Part shown: positions 53,119 through 61,739 of the stretch, in pieces
Layout: each line of letters opens with the position of its first letter
Numbering within the stretch: position 1 is the stretch's first letter
Assembly (NCBI RefSeq): GCF_025950085.1
Contig: NZ_JAPDDS010000002.1
Coordinates: 477,077-541,076, forward strand
DNA: 64,000 nucleotides
Origin: Luteolibacter flavescens
GTDB taxonomy: Bacteria; Verrucomicrobiota; Verrucomicrobiia; Verrucomicrobiales; Akkermansiaceae
Direction: 5' to 3'
Translations under genes and position numbers: made by a program
The notes under the pieces: model-generated
Told to the model about the DNA's origin: nothing
What the model saw: the letters and a program-made list of their open reading frames with translations, nothing else
The model's database searches: none

Positions 53119-53199
53119 CACCGGGACCGCGGAATTCATTCCGCTGGAAAGGTGTGTTCGCCGGGCCTGTGCAGCGGAATGAATTCCGCGGTCCCGGTG
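53119..53199. repeat. Perfect 28-bp inverted repeat between convergent genes
   Basis: Arms 53119-53146 and 53172-53199 are exact reverse complements, with a 25-base loop. The arm contains GCGGAATTCATTCCGC, itself palindromic, plus a GGGACC block. This is a different family from the element at 4668 but shows the same layout: two long arms in a convergent intergenic region right after a stop codon. No T-tract. A REP-type element or an RNA-stabilising double hairpin is likely. Confidence 0.85.
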
Positions 53200-53204
53200 A
53201 GCCA

Positions 53205-54788
53205 TCACTTGATTTGCCCGTGGTAGAGGTGCATCGCGCCGTAGGTCCAGTTCGGGCCTTTCATGCCGGGGAAGTTCGTGCGGTCGAAGGTGAGCAGGAG
53301 GTAGGGTGCAGGGCTTCCCTCGGGCAGCGGGACCAGATTCGGCCACACGCGGGCGTTGCCGTTTTCTTCCCATGGCGGCAGGTCGAGATTGAGCGTGCCG
53401 AGGGGCTTCAGGTCGGGAAACGAGCACACGTGAAAGCTGCGGTCCGAGCTGCCGAAGAAGGCGTAGCGGACACCGTCCACCTTCTGGATCGTGGTGCCGG
53501 TGCTGTCGGTGGTCACAGGTCCGGCGATGCGCTGGAAGCCGCCATCCCAGCGCTCGGACTCGAAGACCGCGGCCTTGTAGCCATTCACATTCTGGCAGAG
53601 CAGCATGCGCCACTTGCCGGTTTCCTTGTCGTGGATGCCGTGCGGGTCCTCGTAGTCACCTACGAGACCCATCGGGGCAGAGGTCATGATCGAGAAGCCG
53701 CGGCGGGGATCCTTCTTCGAGCGCACGGCTAGGATCTCCTTCTTCTCCTTCTTCGCGGGATCGCCATAGGCGGAGAATGCCGTGGTCCAGCCGCGCCACT
53801 CGCCGCTCGCGCGATCAAGGAAGAGATGCGAGGCGAGTTCATTCCGCAGCAGGCCATCACCGCGATCAAAGGCGATCACGCCCTCGAATTTCAGGTCGGA
53901 CAATCCGGGGTCGAGGCTGAGAACTCCCTGCATGGGATGAGGCAGCCCGCCGCCGCGCGTGGTGGCGGTGAACCACAGGCGCCCTCCGTCTAACAGCGGC
54001 GTGCCTTCCTCGTCGGTGATCGCACGGATGTCCGCCTGACCCATGCCCGGGGTGAGCGCTGCAGTCGCACCGGGGATCACCGCATAAGTACCCTTGTCCC
54101 CCGCGATGCGCAGCCAGGTGGAGGTGTTTTGGAAAACGTCCTTCCTTCGCAAATCGAGATGCGAGACGACGTCGGCCCGGCCCACGAGTTCGACGTGACC
54201 GCGTTGCTTGAGGTAGACGTTGAAGCCCACTGCTGCCATCTGGACGATGAGGGTGACGGGATGCTCCGCGAGTGGCCGTTGGCGGAAGTCCTCCGCTTCA
54301 CCTTTCATCAGCACCTCGTCCTTTCGCTGCAGGCTCCAGCGTACGCCGCGGATGCTCTCCTGGCCGCACACGGCATCCACGCGCAGGACCTCGCCGCCGG
54401 GATGGATGAATTCCAGGCCCGCGCTGGTGCCATCGCTGCTACCCGCGATCTCGACCTGGTAGGTGGCGAAGGGATTGAAGCCGCTGAACCACACCGAGGC
54501 ATCGGTGGCATCTTCGCCGCGAACGACGAGCCGGCCCTGCGGTACGCTCAGTTCGGCCTGGCCCGTGGTGCGGCGCACCGGATGCATCAGCTCCAGTCCG
54601 GTGTCCTTCGCGGGCTCCAGCGAGGATAGCCGCAGCGCCTGGTCATCGTCGAAGATCATCCGCTGCGTCGCCTGCCGCGTGAAGCGCAGGTCCATCGGCG
54701 AATGCTCGGCCTGTGCAGGCATGGGCATCCATGCGCAGCAGCAGAGAAGCAGGAGACCTTTCAGGGACAGCGGGCGTGAATGATCCAT
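53205..54788 (-). CDS. Exported five-bladed-propeller glycosidase-like protein
   Basis: 527 residues, signal peptide (LSLKGLLLLCCCAWMPMPAQA). N-terminal ~200 residues: beta sandwich (GQAELSVPQGRLVVRGEDAT). C-terminal half resembles GH32/GH43-type five-bladed propellers: DGGRLWFTATTRGGG, DRASGEWRGWTTAFS, GDYEDPHGIHDKETGKWRMLLCQN, GVRYAFFGSSDRSF, APYLLLTFDRTNFPG. Acid residues in YEDPH may form part of the active site. Substrate unknown; polysaccharide side chains are a fair guess. Convergent with the formylglycine enzyme gene. Confidence 0.75.
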   Translation of the reverse strand: MDHSRPLSLKGLLLLCCCAWMPMPAQAEHSPMDLRFTRQATQRMIFDDDQALRLSSLEPAKDTGLELMHPVRRTTGQAELSVPQGRLVVRGEDATDASVWFSGFNPFATYQVEIAGSSDGTSAGLEFIHPGGEVLRVDAVCGQESIRGVRWSLQRKDEVLMKGEAEDFRQRPLAEHPVTLIVQMAAVGFNVYLKQRGHVELVGRADVVSHLDLRRKDVFQNTSTWLRIAGDKGTYAVIPGATAALTPGMGQADIRAITDEEGTPLLDGGRLWFTATTRGGGLPHPMQGVLSLDPGLSDLKFEGVIAFDRGDGLLRNELASHLFLDRASGEWRGWTTAFSAYGDPAKKEKKEILAVRSKKDPRRGFSIMTSAPMGLVGDYEDPHGIHDKETGKWRMLLCQNVNGYKAAVFESERWDGGFQRIAGPVTTDSTGTTIQKVDGVRYAFFGSSDRSFHVCSFPDLKPLGTLNLDLPPWEENGNARVWPNLVPLPEGSPAPYLLLTFDRTNFPGMKGPNWTYGAMHLYHGQIK

Positions 54789-54841
54789 CGCCGCGATTCA
54801 AGGTGGCACCGGCATGACCTGTCGAGCTTCCCTCCGTGGCA

Positions 54842-55717
54842 TCATGCCGCGCCGCTTGCTTTCAGGAAAAGTGGCAGTGAGGGATTCAGGTTCTCCGGTC
54901 GCCAGGCGATGCCATGCTCGATCTTTGGCGCGCGCTCCAACGGGCGGAAATCCACACCGGCCACACCGAGCTTAGCCATCGACTCCGGCACCAGCGCCAC
55001 TCCCAGTCCCTCGGCCACGAAGCTGACGATGGTTTGCTGGAGCTGTGTCTCCAGCCGGATGGCGGGCACGATTCCCGCGGTGCGGAACCAGCCGGTGATC
55101 GCGCCACGCAGCACGGGCGACACATCCTCGGATGCGGCGATGAGGTGCTCGCCCTTCAGGACGCGCGGCGTGATCCGTGCGGCATCTGTTAGAGAGTGCC
55201 CGCGGGGAATCGCGAGGCACAGGCGCTCGGCGTGCACCACGCGGAATTCGAGGCCCTTGATGCGCTTCGGCGGGAAGAGAACGCCGGCGTCGCATTGGCC
55301 GGTGAGGATCTCATCGGTCAGCGCGCTGGGAATCATTTCCCTCAGGTGGAGCTTCACCTGAGGATGCGCGGCGAGGAAGCGCTTCGTCAGCTTCGGCAGG
55401 ATGGTGAAGGCGGCGTGCATCATGAAGCCGACCTTCAGCTCGCCGAGTTCGCCGCGCTCCGCGAGCCGCGCATTGTCGCATGCCTGATCGGCCATCATCA
55501 GCGTGGACCGCGCGTCCTCCAGGAAGCGCTGGCCTGCATGCGTCAGCTCCACATGCCGCGTGCTGCGCTCCAGGAGGCGCACGCCCAGCGATTGCTCCAG
55601 CGCGGCGATCTGCCTGCTCAGCGGCGGCTGCGTCATGTGCAGGCGTTCGGCGGCGCGGCCGAAGTGCATGGTTTCGGCCAGGGTCACGAAATAGCGCATT
55701 TGCCGGAGGTCGACCAT
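54842..55717 (-). CDS. LysR family transcriptional regulator
   Basis: 291 residues, standard length. N-terminal winged helix-turn-helix (LRQMRYFVTLAETMHFGRAAERLHMTQPPLSRQIAALEQSLGV), linker helix, then the periplasmic-binding-like effector domain (GELKVGFMMHAAF, QCDAGVLFPPKRIKGLEF, SFVAEGLGVALVPESMAKL). Divergent from the AEC transporter gene, so it very probably controls that gene and itself through the shared 100-base spacer. Inducer unknown. Confidence 0.93.
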   Translation of the reverse strand: MVDLRQMRYFVTLAETMHFGRAAERLHMTQPPLSRQIAALEQSLGVRLLERSTRHVELTHAGQRFLEDARSTLMMADQACDNARLAERGELGELKVGFMMHAAFTILPKLTKRFLAAHPQVKLHLREMIPSALTDEILTGQCDAGVLFPPKRIKGLEFRVVHAERLCLAIPRGHSLTDAARITPRVLKGEHLIAASEDVSPVLRGAITGWFRTAGIVPAIRLETQLQQTIVSFVAEGLGVALVPESMAKLGVAGVDFRPLERAPKIEHGIAWRPENLNPSLPLFLKASGAA

Positions 55718-55817
55718 GATGCGGAAAAGGTATGAATCAGAGCATCAGATAGCATTGGAGGAAATCAATCCGGATCGTGCATCATCATCCCCCGCCACAC
55801 GCGATTCCCGCCTTCCC
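55718..55817. promoter_or_regulatory. LysR/AEC divergent promoter region
   Basis: 100 bases between divergent genes. A direct repeat ATCAGA at 55736 and 55744 (eight-base spacing) is the only ordered signal seen. A LysR-type T-N11-A box is expected here but cannot be singled out with confidence. Confidence 0.4.
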
Positions 55818-56753
55818 ATGATCTCCACGCTGCTGATCGTCCTGCCAGTCTTCGGCCTCATCCTCACCGGGTGGCTGGTCCGCAGGATGGGCGTGCTGGG
55901 CCCGCAGGCGGCCAGCGAGCTGAATCGCTTCGTGGTGTATCTGGCCTTGCCCGCCTTGCTCTTCGACATTGTCGCGCGGGCGCGGCCGGCGGAGATCTGG
56001 CAGCCGGGCTTCATCGTGAGCTTCGGCCTCGGCTGCGTGCTGGTCTTCGCCGCCACCCTGTGGATTCGCTGGAGGAGCGAGCGCCATCTGGCCGACGCGG
56101 CGATCGATGCGCTGGGCAGCAGCTATGCGAATACCGGCTACATCGGCTTCCCGCTCGCGCTCGCGGTCTTCGGCCCGGCGGCGCTGGCACCCACGCTGAT
56201 CGCCTCCATGATCACGGTGTGCGCCATTTTCGCGGTGGCCATCGTCCTCATCGAGATCGGTATCCAAGGCGAGCGACGCCCCGGCCCGCTGCTTTGGAAA
56301 ACGGGGAAATCCCTCGCGAAGAATCCGCTGCTCGTTGCGCCGTTGCTCGGGGCCATCTTCCCGCTGACCGGTGCGCAACTTCCCGAGTCCGCGGGCAGCT
56401 ACCTGAAGCTGCTGGGCGGCGCGGCATCGCCCTGTGCACTGGTCAGCCTCGGGCTCTTCCTCGCGGAAAAGCGGGAGAGCAAGCGCGAGGACACCGGAGC
56501 GGTAGGCCTGCTGATCGGGCTGAAGCTGGTGGCGCAGCCGCTGGTGACGTGGGTGATGGCGGCGCTCGTTTTCAAGCTGCCACCGGCACTGGTGCAGCCT
56601 GCCGTGCTGCTCGCCGCGCTGCCCACCGGCACGGGGCCCTTCATGCTTGCGGAGTTTTACCAACGGGAGGCGGGCATCACGTCAAAGGTGATCATCTGCT
56701 CCACCGTCCTGTCCGTGCTGACTCTGACCGGCTACCTGATGTCGGGTGTCTGA
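55818..56753 (+). CDS. AEC family transporter (auxin efflux carrier type)
   Basis: 311 residues from the ATG at 55818 (MISTLLIVLPVFGLILTGWLV); the earlier frame start at 55716 overlaps the LysR start region. Ten membrane helices are predicted by eye, with the AEC features LNRFVVYLALPALLF, SSYANTGYIGFPLALAVFG and LVSLGLFLAEKRE. Exports or takes up small organic anions such as malate or malonate. Likely regulated by the neighbouring LysR protein. Confidence 0.9.
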   Translation: MISTLLIVLPVFGLILTGWLVRRMGVLGPQAASELNRFVVYLALPALLFDIVARARPAEIWQPGFIVSFGLGCVLVFAATLWIRWRSERHLADAAIDALGSSYANTGYIGFPLALAVFGPAALAPTLIASMITVCAIFAVAIVLIEIGIQGERRPGPLLWKTGKSLAKNPLLVAPLLGAIFPLTGAQLPESAGSYLKLLGGAASPCALVSLGLFLAEKRESKREDTGAVGLLIGLKLVAQPLVTWVMAALVFKLPPALVQPAVLLAALPTGTGPFMLAEFYQREAGITSKVIICSTVLSVLTLTGYLMSGV

Positions 56754-56762
56754 GGGAAGGCC

Positions 56763-57509
56763 TCACCATTCGTCATCCAAGCTGCTGCTCGCGCCGATGC
56801 CGGTGACGACGATGACCTCGCGCAGCTCGCGGTAGCGCGGGTCCGCGCTGGAGATCTGCTCGCCGTTGGGCAGGCCCGGAATGGCGCGGACCACGGCGGG
56901 ATCGGTCGGACCGAGCAGCACGTCGAAGTAAAGGTGCTCGCCCTCCGCCACATCGAGTTCGCCGAGCGTGCCGTCGTCATCATCGAGCGCCGGGCTCCAG
57001 CCATCGTGCGCGCGGCTGTGCTGGTCCGCATCGTCCACCCAGAAGAAGAAGGGCTTCCGGTTCAGCGACTGCAGCTTCGCGATCGTCATGCCGATGTGGA
57101 CGCCGTGCTTCCCGCGCCATTTCGATCCGGGGTCGGTCACGGTGATGCCGGCGAGATCCTCGAGGGCCTCGCCGTCGTGAAAGGTGACAAACGCGCGGCG
57201 GGTCGGGTCCTCCGGGTAGAGCACCACGCGGAGCTCCGGCGCGGTTTCCCTGCGGACATTCTCCTTCCCGAAGCGCGCCTCGAGATCCGCCACGGTCGTG
57301 GCCTGCGAGTAATCGCCGGGCAGGATGAGGTAGGCATCCGACTCCGGGGCCGGGGGAGTCTCCGTGATTTCCTCCGCGGAGACAGCGGGCTTTTCCGCGG
57401 TCTCCACTGCCGTGCCCTTCTGCCCCGGCTTGCACGATGTGAGGGCAAGCAGCGCGATCAGCAGGGCGGCCGACGCCGTGGGAAATTGAGAATGCGGGCT
57501 CAAAACCAA
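56763..57509 (-). CDS. Lipoprotein of unknown function
   Basis: 248 residues with lipobox LTSC (Cys at 26). Acidic N-terminal linker, then a mixed domain (YLILPGDYSQATTVADLEARFG, VLYPEDPTRRAFVTFHDG, LAGITVTDPGSKWRGKHGVHIGMTIAKLQSLNRKPF). The section GVHIGMTIAKLQSLN resembles small outer-membrane-related folds (BamE-like 'G.S...L...G'). Ends DDEW. No enzyme motif. Divergent from the GT-C/TPR gene. Confidence 0.72.
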   Translation of the reverse strand: MVLSPHSQFPTASAALLIALLALTSCKPGQKGTAVETAEKPAVSAEEITETPPAPESDAYLILPGDYSQATTVADLEARFGKENVRRETAPELRVVLYPEDPTRRAFVTFHDGEALEDLAGITVTDPGSKWRGKHGVHIGMTIAKLQSLNRKPFFFWVDDADQHSRAHDGWSPALDDDDGTLGELDVAEGEHLYFDVLLGPTDPAVVRAIPGLPNGEQISSADPRYRELREVIVVTGIGASSSLDDEW

Positions 57510-57668
57510 GCGACGTTATCTCAATGAATCTGAATATAAAGGTTTTTGGAATATGGGAATGACAGTGTGTAGGGCATTGGGTATCAGCTTTCCGCCTCCT
57601 TGCCGGGATGGACCGTCTCTCCACCATGGTTCGCGGCGAAGGAAGTTCTCTCCTCCTCGACCACGCCG

Positions 57669-59435
57669 ATGCCCCTCGTCCACCCGACTTCCGATGCCGC
57701 ACCGCGATGGTCCGGCCGTGAGATCGCCGCCCTTCTCGCCCTGCTGGTGGCGATCTGTTTCATGACGTGGCCGGGGATGACGTCCGCGCCGTACTACGAT
57801 GACCTGAACTACATGGCGCATGTGGCGGAGTTCAAGTCGTGGGCGGATGTCTTCAAGAAGGATGTCTTCGGAGTTTTTCGCCCCTTGAAGACGTCCCTCT
57901 ATTACGCTTTCGAGCTTCAAGGGATGCCCTCGCTTTTTGCGTGGCATGCCTTTGTCCTGGGTGCCTATCTCATCGCTACGGCCAGCATCCATGTCCTCCT
58001 GAGAAGCCTGACCTGCTCGGCTTGGTGGGGGCTTGCCGGGGCCTGCATGTGGGCCACCAGTGCCACGCAGGCGAGCACGGCGGTGTGGATGAGCTGCATC
58101 AATATCAGTGTGTCGGTCGCTTTTGGCTGTGGGGTGATCCTTCTCTACGTGCGCTCATGGCGGGACGGTAGGCGGTGGCTTCTGGCTCCTTGCCTGGTGC
58201 TACTTTTCCTATCGCTGGCGAGTTACGAGACCGCGCTTTTCATCGCTCCCATCCTAGTGCTGCTCGACCATTTGCATGGACGCCGGGTTTTTTCAAAGTC
58301 TGCCCTGATCCGCTACGGCTGCATCGCCGCTGTCACCCTGAGCTTTCTCTACCTCCGGTCATCGTTGGGCGGTACCCACAGTGCGCAGGGGCACAATCTG
58401 GGCTTCGACCCGGAGATGCCCACCTGGCAGCTCATTGTTTCCGCACCGTGGTTCCTTTGGCGGCATTTTTCCATGTGGGTGCTTCCTTTCGGCCGGATCG
58501 AATTCCTCAGTGCCTACGTCTGGGGGAAGTCTGCCTCCATGGTGGATCTTTCGCTGGCCTGGGTGTTTTTGATCGGGCTCATCGGCGTGGCACTGGCGGC
58601 CGGAAAGCGCATGCCGCTGCTATGCTTCGGCATTGCGTGGTTCCTGCTCGCCAGTTTCCCGTGCTCGAATTTCGTCCCGATCTGGGTCGGTCCGATCGAA
58701 GACTATTACGTTGTCTTTCCCAGCGTGGGACTGGCCATCGCCGCCGTGGCTTTGCTGCAATTGCTGGTCAGGCGTGTGCGGGATTTCAATCTCCGGCCTG
58801 TAGTGTTGCTTTCTGCCGGCGGCGTCATCGCTCTCGTCCTGGTGTCGCGCATTGCCAGTGCCACTTATTTCCCCCTGCAAGCGCGGCTGTGGAATGATCC
58901 GGTGGAGCAACTTAGCCACCTCGTCGAGAGCCGCCCTTATCAGTATCAGGCAATGACTTCTTTGGCATTGGCCAGTCTTGAGAGCGGTGACTACGGGACG
59001 GCGGAGAAAAATCTCAGGGAGTCGCTAGAGGTCGCGCCATGGTATCCCTACAACTATTCACTTTTGGGAAGTGTCGATATGCACCACCGCAGGTACGAGG
59101 AAGCCATCAGGAACTTCGATATCTACTACTCGATGACGACAAGGGAGGGCGACTACTGCCTGATGTGCAAAGGCGACGCGCTGGTTGCCCTGAAGCGCCC
59201 GGCTGAAGCACGCGAGGTCTGGGTGAAGATCCTCGTGGATCCCACCTCCAAGCAGCATTACGACACGACCATCCGCCTCGCCACTCTTTACCACGACGAG
59301 GGGAATACGGAGAAGGCGATCCAGACGCTGCAGAAGTCCCGCAAGATCCACCCGGACCGCGCTGCGGAGATCGACGCTGCGATTGCGGAGTTCGCCACCA
59401 TCCCGGGTGAGCAGGACGAATCCGAAGCGCAGTGA
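57669..59435 (+). CDS. Membrane protein with GT-C-like transferase part and TPR tail
   Basis: 588 residues from the ATG at 57669. About eleven membrane helices up to residue ~415. The first large extracytoplasmic loop has PYYDDLNYM, an acidic pair like that of GT-C glycosyltransferases (PMT/TMTC group). The soluble C-terminus has four TPR-like helical pairs (AMTSLALASLESGDYGTAE, YSLLGSVDMHHRRYEEAI, RLATLYHDEGNTEKAI). The build is similar to eukaryotic TMTC O-mannosyltransferases and bacterial relatives of unknown acceptor. It may glycosylate envelope proteins. Confidence 0.78.
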   Translation: MPLVHPTSDAAPRWSGREIAALLALLVAICFMTWPGMTSAPYYDDLNYMAHVAEFKSWADVFKKDVFGVFRPLKTSLYYAFELQGMPSLFAWHAFVLGAYLIATASIHVLLRSLTCSAWWGLAGACMWATSATQASTAVWMSCINISVSVAFGCGVILLYVRSWRDGRRWLLAPCLVLLFLSLASYETALFIAPILVLLDHLHGRRVFSKSALIRYGCIAAVTLSFLYLRSSLGGTHSAQGHNLGFDPEMPTWQLIVSAPWFLWRHFSMWVLPFGRIEFLSAYVWGKSASMVDLSLAWVFLIGLIGVALAAGKRMPLLCFGIAWFLLASFPCSNFVPIWVGPIEDYYVVFPSVGLAIAAVALLQLLVRRVRDFNLRPVVLLSAGGVIALVLVSRIASATYFPLQARLWNDPVEQLSHLVESRPYQYQAMTSLALASLESGDYGTAEKNLRESLEVAPWYPYNYSLLGSVDMHHRRYEEAIRNFDIYYSMTTREGDYCLMCKGDALVALKRPAEAREVWVKILVDPTSKQHYDTTIRLATLYHDEGNTEKAIQTLQKSRKIHPDRAAEIDAAIAEFATIPGEQDESEAQ

Positions 59436-59546
59436 TTTGATCGAGTGTGTTCCGGGTGCCGATCATGCCCGTCTTTTGAGAATCGCCTCTTGGGTGATCT
59501 TGGAGCGTGGTGATGAAACTGGCCGTCGGAGGGGCGACCGAGGACC

Positions 59547-60161
59547 TCACGGCTTCTTCGGGGCCGAGATGAGGTCGTCTTCCGTTCCCCAAAGCCCGTC
59601 CTTTCCTCTCGAGAGGACAACGAAGGGAAGGCTGAATTGCTGGGGCGGATGGCCGTGCGGGAGGGTGATCTCGGATTTGCCCGTGGGACGGAGGATGACT
59701 CGCAGGGGGCGTCCCCAATTGTCGTAAACGCCCTCGACCTTGTTTTCGCTGGAATAAAGGACGCCGCCTCCCTTTGCCTTCGTTCTGGTGATCTGAACTG
59801 TGAGAAAGGCAATCTGATTGGGATTCTGCATTTCAATGCCCGACTCCTCCTTGCCCAAAAGCACCGTGGCTAACTTGGAGCCCTCCGGCCCTTCGATCTC
59901 GAAGTCCAAGGCGTCTGTTCTGGGGAGACGCTCGTATTGATTTTCGAAAGATTCCAATGCCTGGGCAACACTGGTGAGGAGCTGGGTGGTTCTTACAGCG
60001 AATTGAGTGGTATGGGAATTGGGAGGGCGGCCGATCAATATCGACGCTACTACAAAGACCAAAACCAAGATCACGACGGAGTAGGACAATCCGTGGAATA
60101 TCTGTCGCGGAATGCTGGGTCTCTTCTTCCCCGGTTTTTCTTCAGCCGCTTCTTCTGCCAT
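59547..60161 (-). CDS. Type II secretion GspG-like pseudopilin domain protein
   Basis: 204 residues. Cytoplasmic basic start (EEKPGKKRPSIPRQ), one membrane helix (VVILVLVFVVASILI), then a pseudopilin-like outer domain with VYDNWGRPLRVILR and FVVLSRGKDGLWGTEDDLIS. The last motif is the calcium loop end of GspG proteins (S.GkDG..GTeDD). A cleavable prepilin site is not evident, so it may be a free-standing relative. No type II secretion genes adjoin it. Confidence 0.72.
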   Translation of the reverse strand: MAEEAAEEKPGKKRPSIPRQIFHGLSYSVVILVLVFVVASILIGRPPNSHTTQFAVRTTQLLTSVAQALESFENQYERLPRTDALDFEIEGPEGSKLATVLLGKEESGIEMQNPNQIAFLTVQITRTKAKGGGVLYSSENKVEGVYDNWGRPLRVILRPTGKSEITLPHGHPPQQFSLPFVVLSRGKDGLWGTEDDLISAPKKP

Positions 60162-60503
60162 AGGTCTTGCTCAATAAACCGGATGCCGTATCTCATGTCG
60201 AGATGGTGGGATGTTTTGGCCAAGTTTTCCTGTGGTGTCATGCCAGCCGGGTGCATCGCGGATCGTAGTCGGCGGTTGGCAGCTTGGACGGGATGATGCA
60301 GGGCACGCACTCGGAGAGAAGGTGGCGGAGCAAGTGGCTTCTCAGAGGCAGAGCCGGGATTCGTGAGGCTGGTTGGGATTCGGTTCATCCGTGCAGGATC
60401 CGCCTTTAGTCACGGTTAAAACCATGGCATTTGCAGGCGTGGCCGGGGCTCGGAGCTCTAGTGCATTGCCAAAACCGGCGCAGCCGCTTCACTCGCGGTC
60501 ATC
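60162..60503. other. 342-base divergent intergenic region
   Basis: Lies between the pseudopilin-like gene (minus) and the NHL propeller gene (plus). It should contain both promoters. A 105-codon minus frame across it (60071-60388) has no motif and is antisense to the start of neither gene. No structure or repeat stood out. Confidence 0.45.
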
Positions 60504-61523
60504 ATGCGTTTGCGTTTCCTTTTTCTCCTCCTGCCCTCGCTTGCTCTCGCCCACCCGGACCACGGAGCGGAGCCGGGCAAGGATGTCCACGAGGCGGTGC
60601 TCACCGGCAGCGGTGCCTGGACCTACGAGGCTGTCCCGCACTGGGGCGAGCTGCCGGAAGGCAAGAACATCGGGCCTACCCACGGCGGCGTGGTCATCGA
60701 TCCCCGCACGGGACTCATCTACGTCTCCACGGATGCGCCGCACGGCATCCTCGTCTACAAGCCGGACGGCAAGCTGGAGAAATCCATCGCGCCGGAGTGC
60801 CAGGGCTTTCACGCCATGGCGGTGAAGGAGGAGCGCGGCAAGACCTACATCTACGGCGCCCAGCTTTCCGGCCCGAAGCCGCTGCGCGTGTGCAAGATCG
60901 ATACCAACGGCAAGATCGTGCTGGAGATCTCCCAAGCCACCGCCGGTGACGTGCAGGGCGGCTGGAACGGCCTCACCGCGGTGACGGTGGCGCCGGATGG
61001 CGATATCTTCTGCTCGATGGGCTACGGCGAGCAATTCATCCACAAGTTCGACGCCAAGGGGAAGCACCTCAAGACCTTCGGCGGCAAGGGCAACGGCGAC
61101 GGGCAGACGAGCTGCAGCCACGGCATGGCGGTGGACACCCGATTCGGCAAGCCGCGCCTGCTTGTCTGCGACCGTGAGAACCGCCGCCTGGTCCATTTCG
61201 ACCTGGATGGCAATTGGATCGGAGTCCACGCCACCGGCCTCCGCCGTCCGTGCACCGTCTCCATCCTCGGCGACGTGTGCGCCGTGGCCGAGCTGGAGGC
61301 CCGCGTGACCATCCTGGACAAGGAGGGGAACCCGGTTTCCTTCCTCGGTGACAATCCCGACAAGGGCCAGTGGGCGCAGTACCCGGTGCCGCTGGACCAG
61401 ATCAAGCTGGGCCTCTTCACCGCGCCGCACGGCCTGTCCTTTGACAAGGATGGCAATCTCTACGTGCAGGACTGGAATGCCAGCGGCCGCGTGACGAAGC
61501 TGCAAAAGGTGAAGAAGCCCTGA
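60504..61523 (+). CDS. Exported six-bladed NHL-type beta-propeller protein
   Basis: 339 residues with signal peptide (MRLRFLFLLLPSLALAH). NHL/SGL-type blades: GGVVIDPRTGLIYVSTDAPHG, GFHAMAVKEERGKTYIYG, VTVAPDGDIFCSMGYG, FIHKFDAKGKHLKTFGG, HGMAVDTRFGKPRLLVCDRENRRL, HGLSFDKDGNLYVQDW. The order resembles peptidylglycine lyase-like propellers in bacteria of this phylum. It probably binds a ligand or metal. Function unknown. Confidence 0.85.
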   Translation: MRLRFLFLLLPSLALAHPDHGAEPGKDVHEAVLTGSGAWTYEAVPHWGELPEGKNIGPTHGGVVIDPRTGLIYVSTDAPHGILVYKPDGKLEKSIAPECQGFHAMAVKEERGKTYIYGAQLSGPKPLRVCKIDTNGKIVLEISQATAGDVQGGWNGLTAVTVAPDGDIFCSMGYGEQFIHKFDAKGKHLKTFGGKGNGDGQTSCSHGMAVDTRFGKPRLLVCDRENRRLVHFDLDGNWIGVHATGLRRPCTVSILGDVCAVAELEARVTILDKEGNPVSFLGDNPDKGQWAQYPVPLDQIKLGLFTAPHGLSFDKDGNLYVQDWNASGRVTKLQKVKKP

Positions 61524-61557
61524 GCGGGATTTCCGCCCTCACCGGATCACATCATCG

Positions 61558-61586
61558 GGCCGGGATCGCAGGATCCCGGCCTTTTT
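61558..61586 (+). terminator. Rho-independent terminator after the NHL propeller gene
   Basis: Perfect 10-bp stem GGCCGGGATC / GATCCCGGCC with a four-base loop and a run of five T. It begins 35 bases after the NHL gene stop. Between it and the transketolase gene lies a second hairpin (CCCCGCT / AGCGGGG at 61669-61693) in the likely leader of that gene. Confidence 0.92.
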
Positions 61587-61739
61587 GTTTGCTTGCAGCA
61601 GGGGGATTCATGGCTGCCTGCCGGATGTGCGTGTCGCATTTCTACCATGAATTTGCCACGGGGTGCTGCCCCGCTTGCGGCTTGCCAGCGGGGTCCGGCG
61701 CTCTACCCTGCGCCGCCTGTCCGACATCTTAGCACGCCA

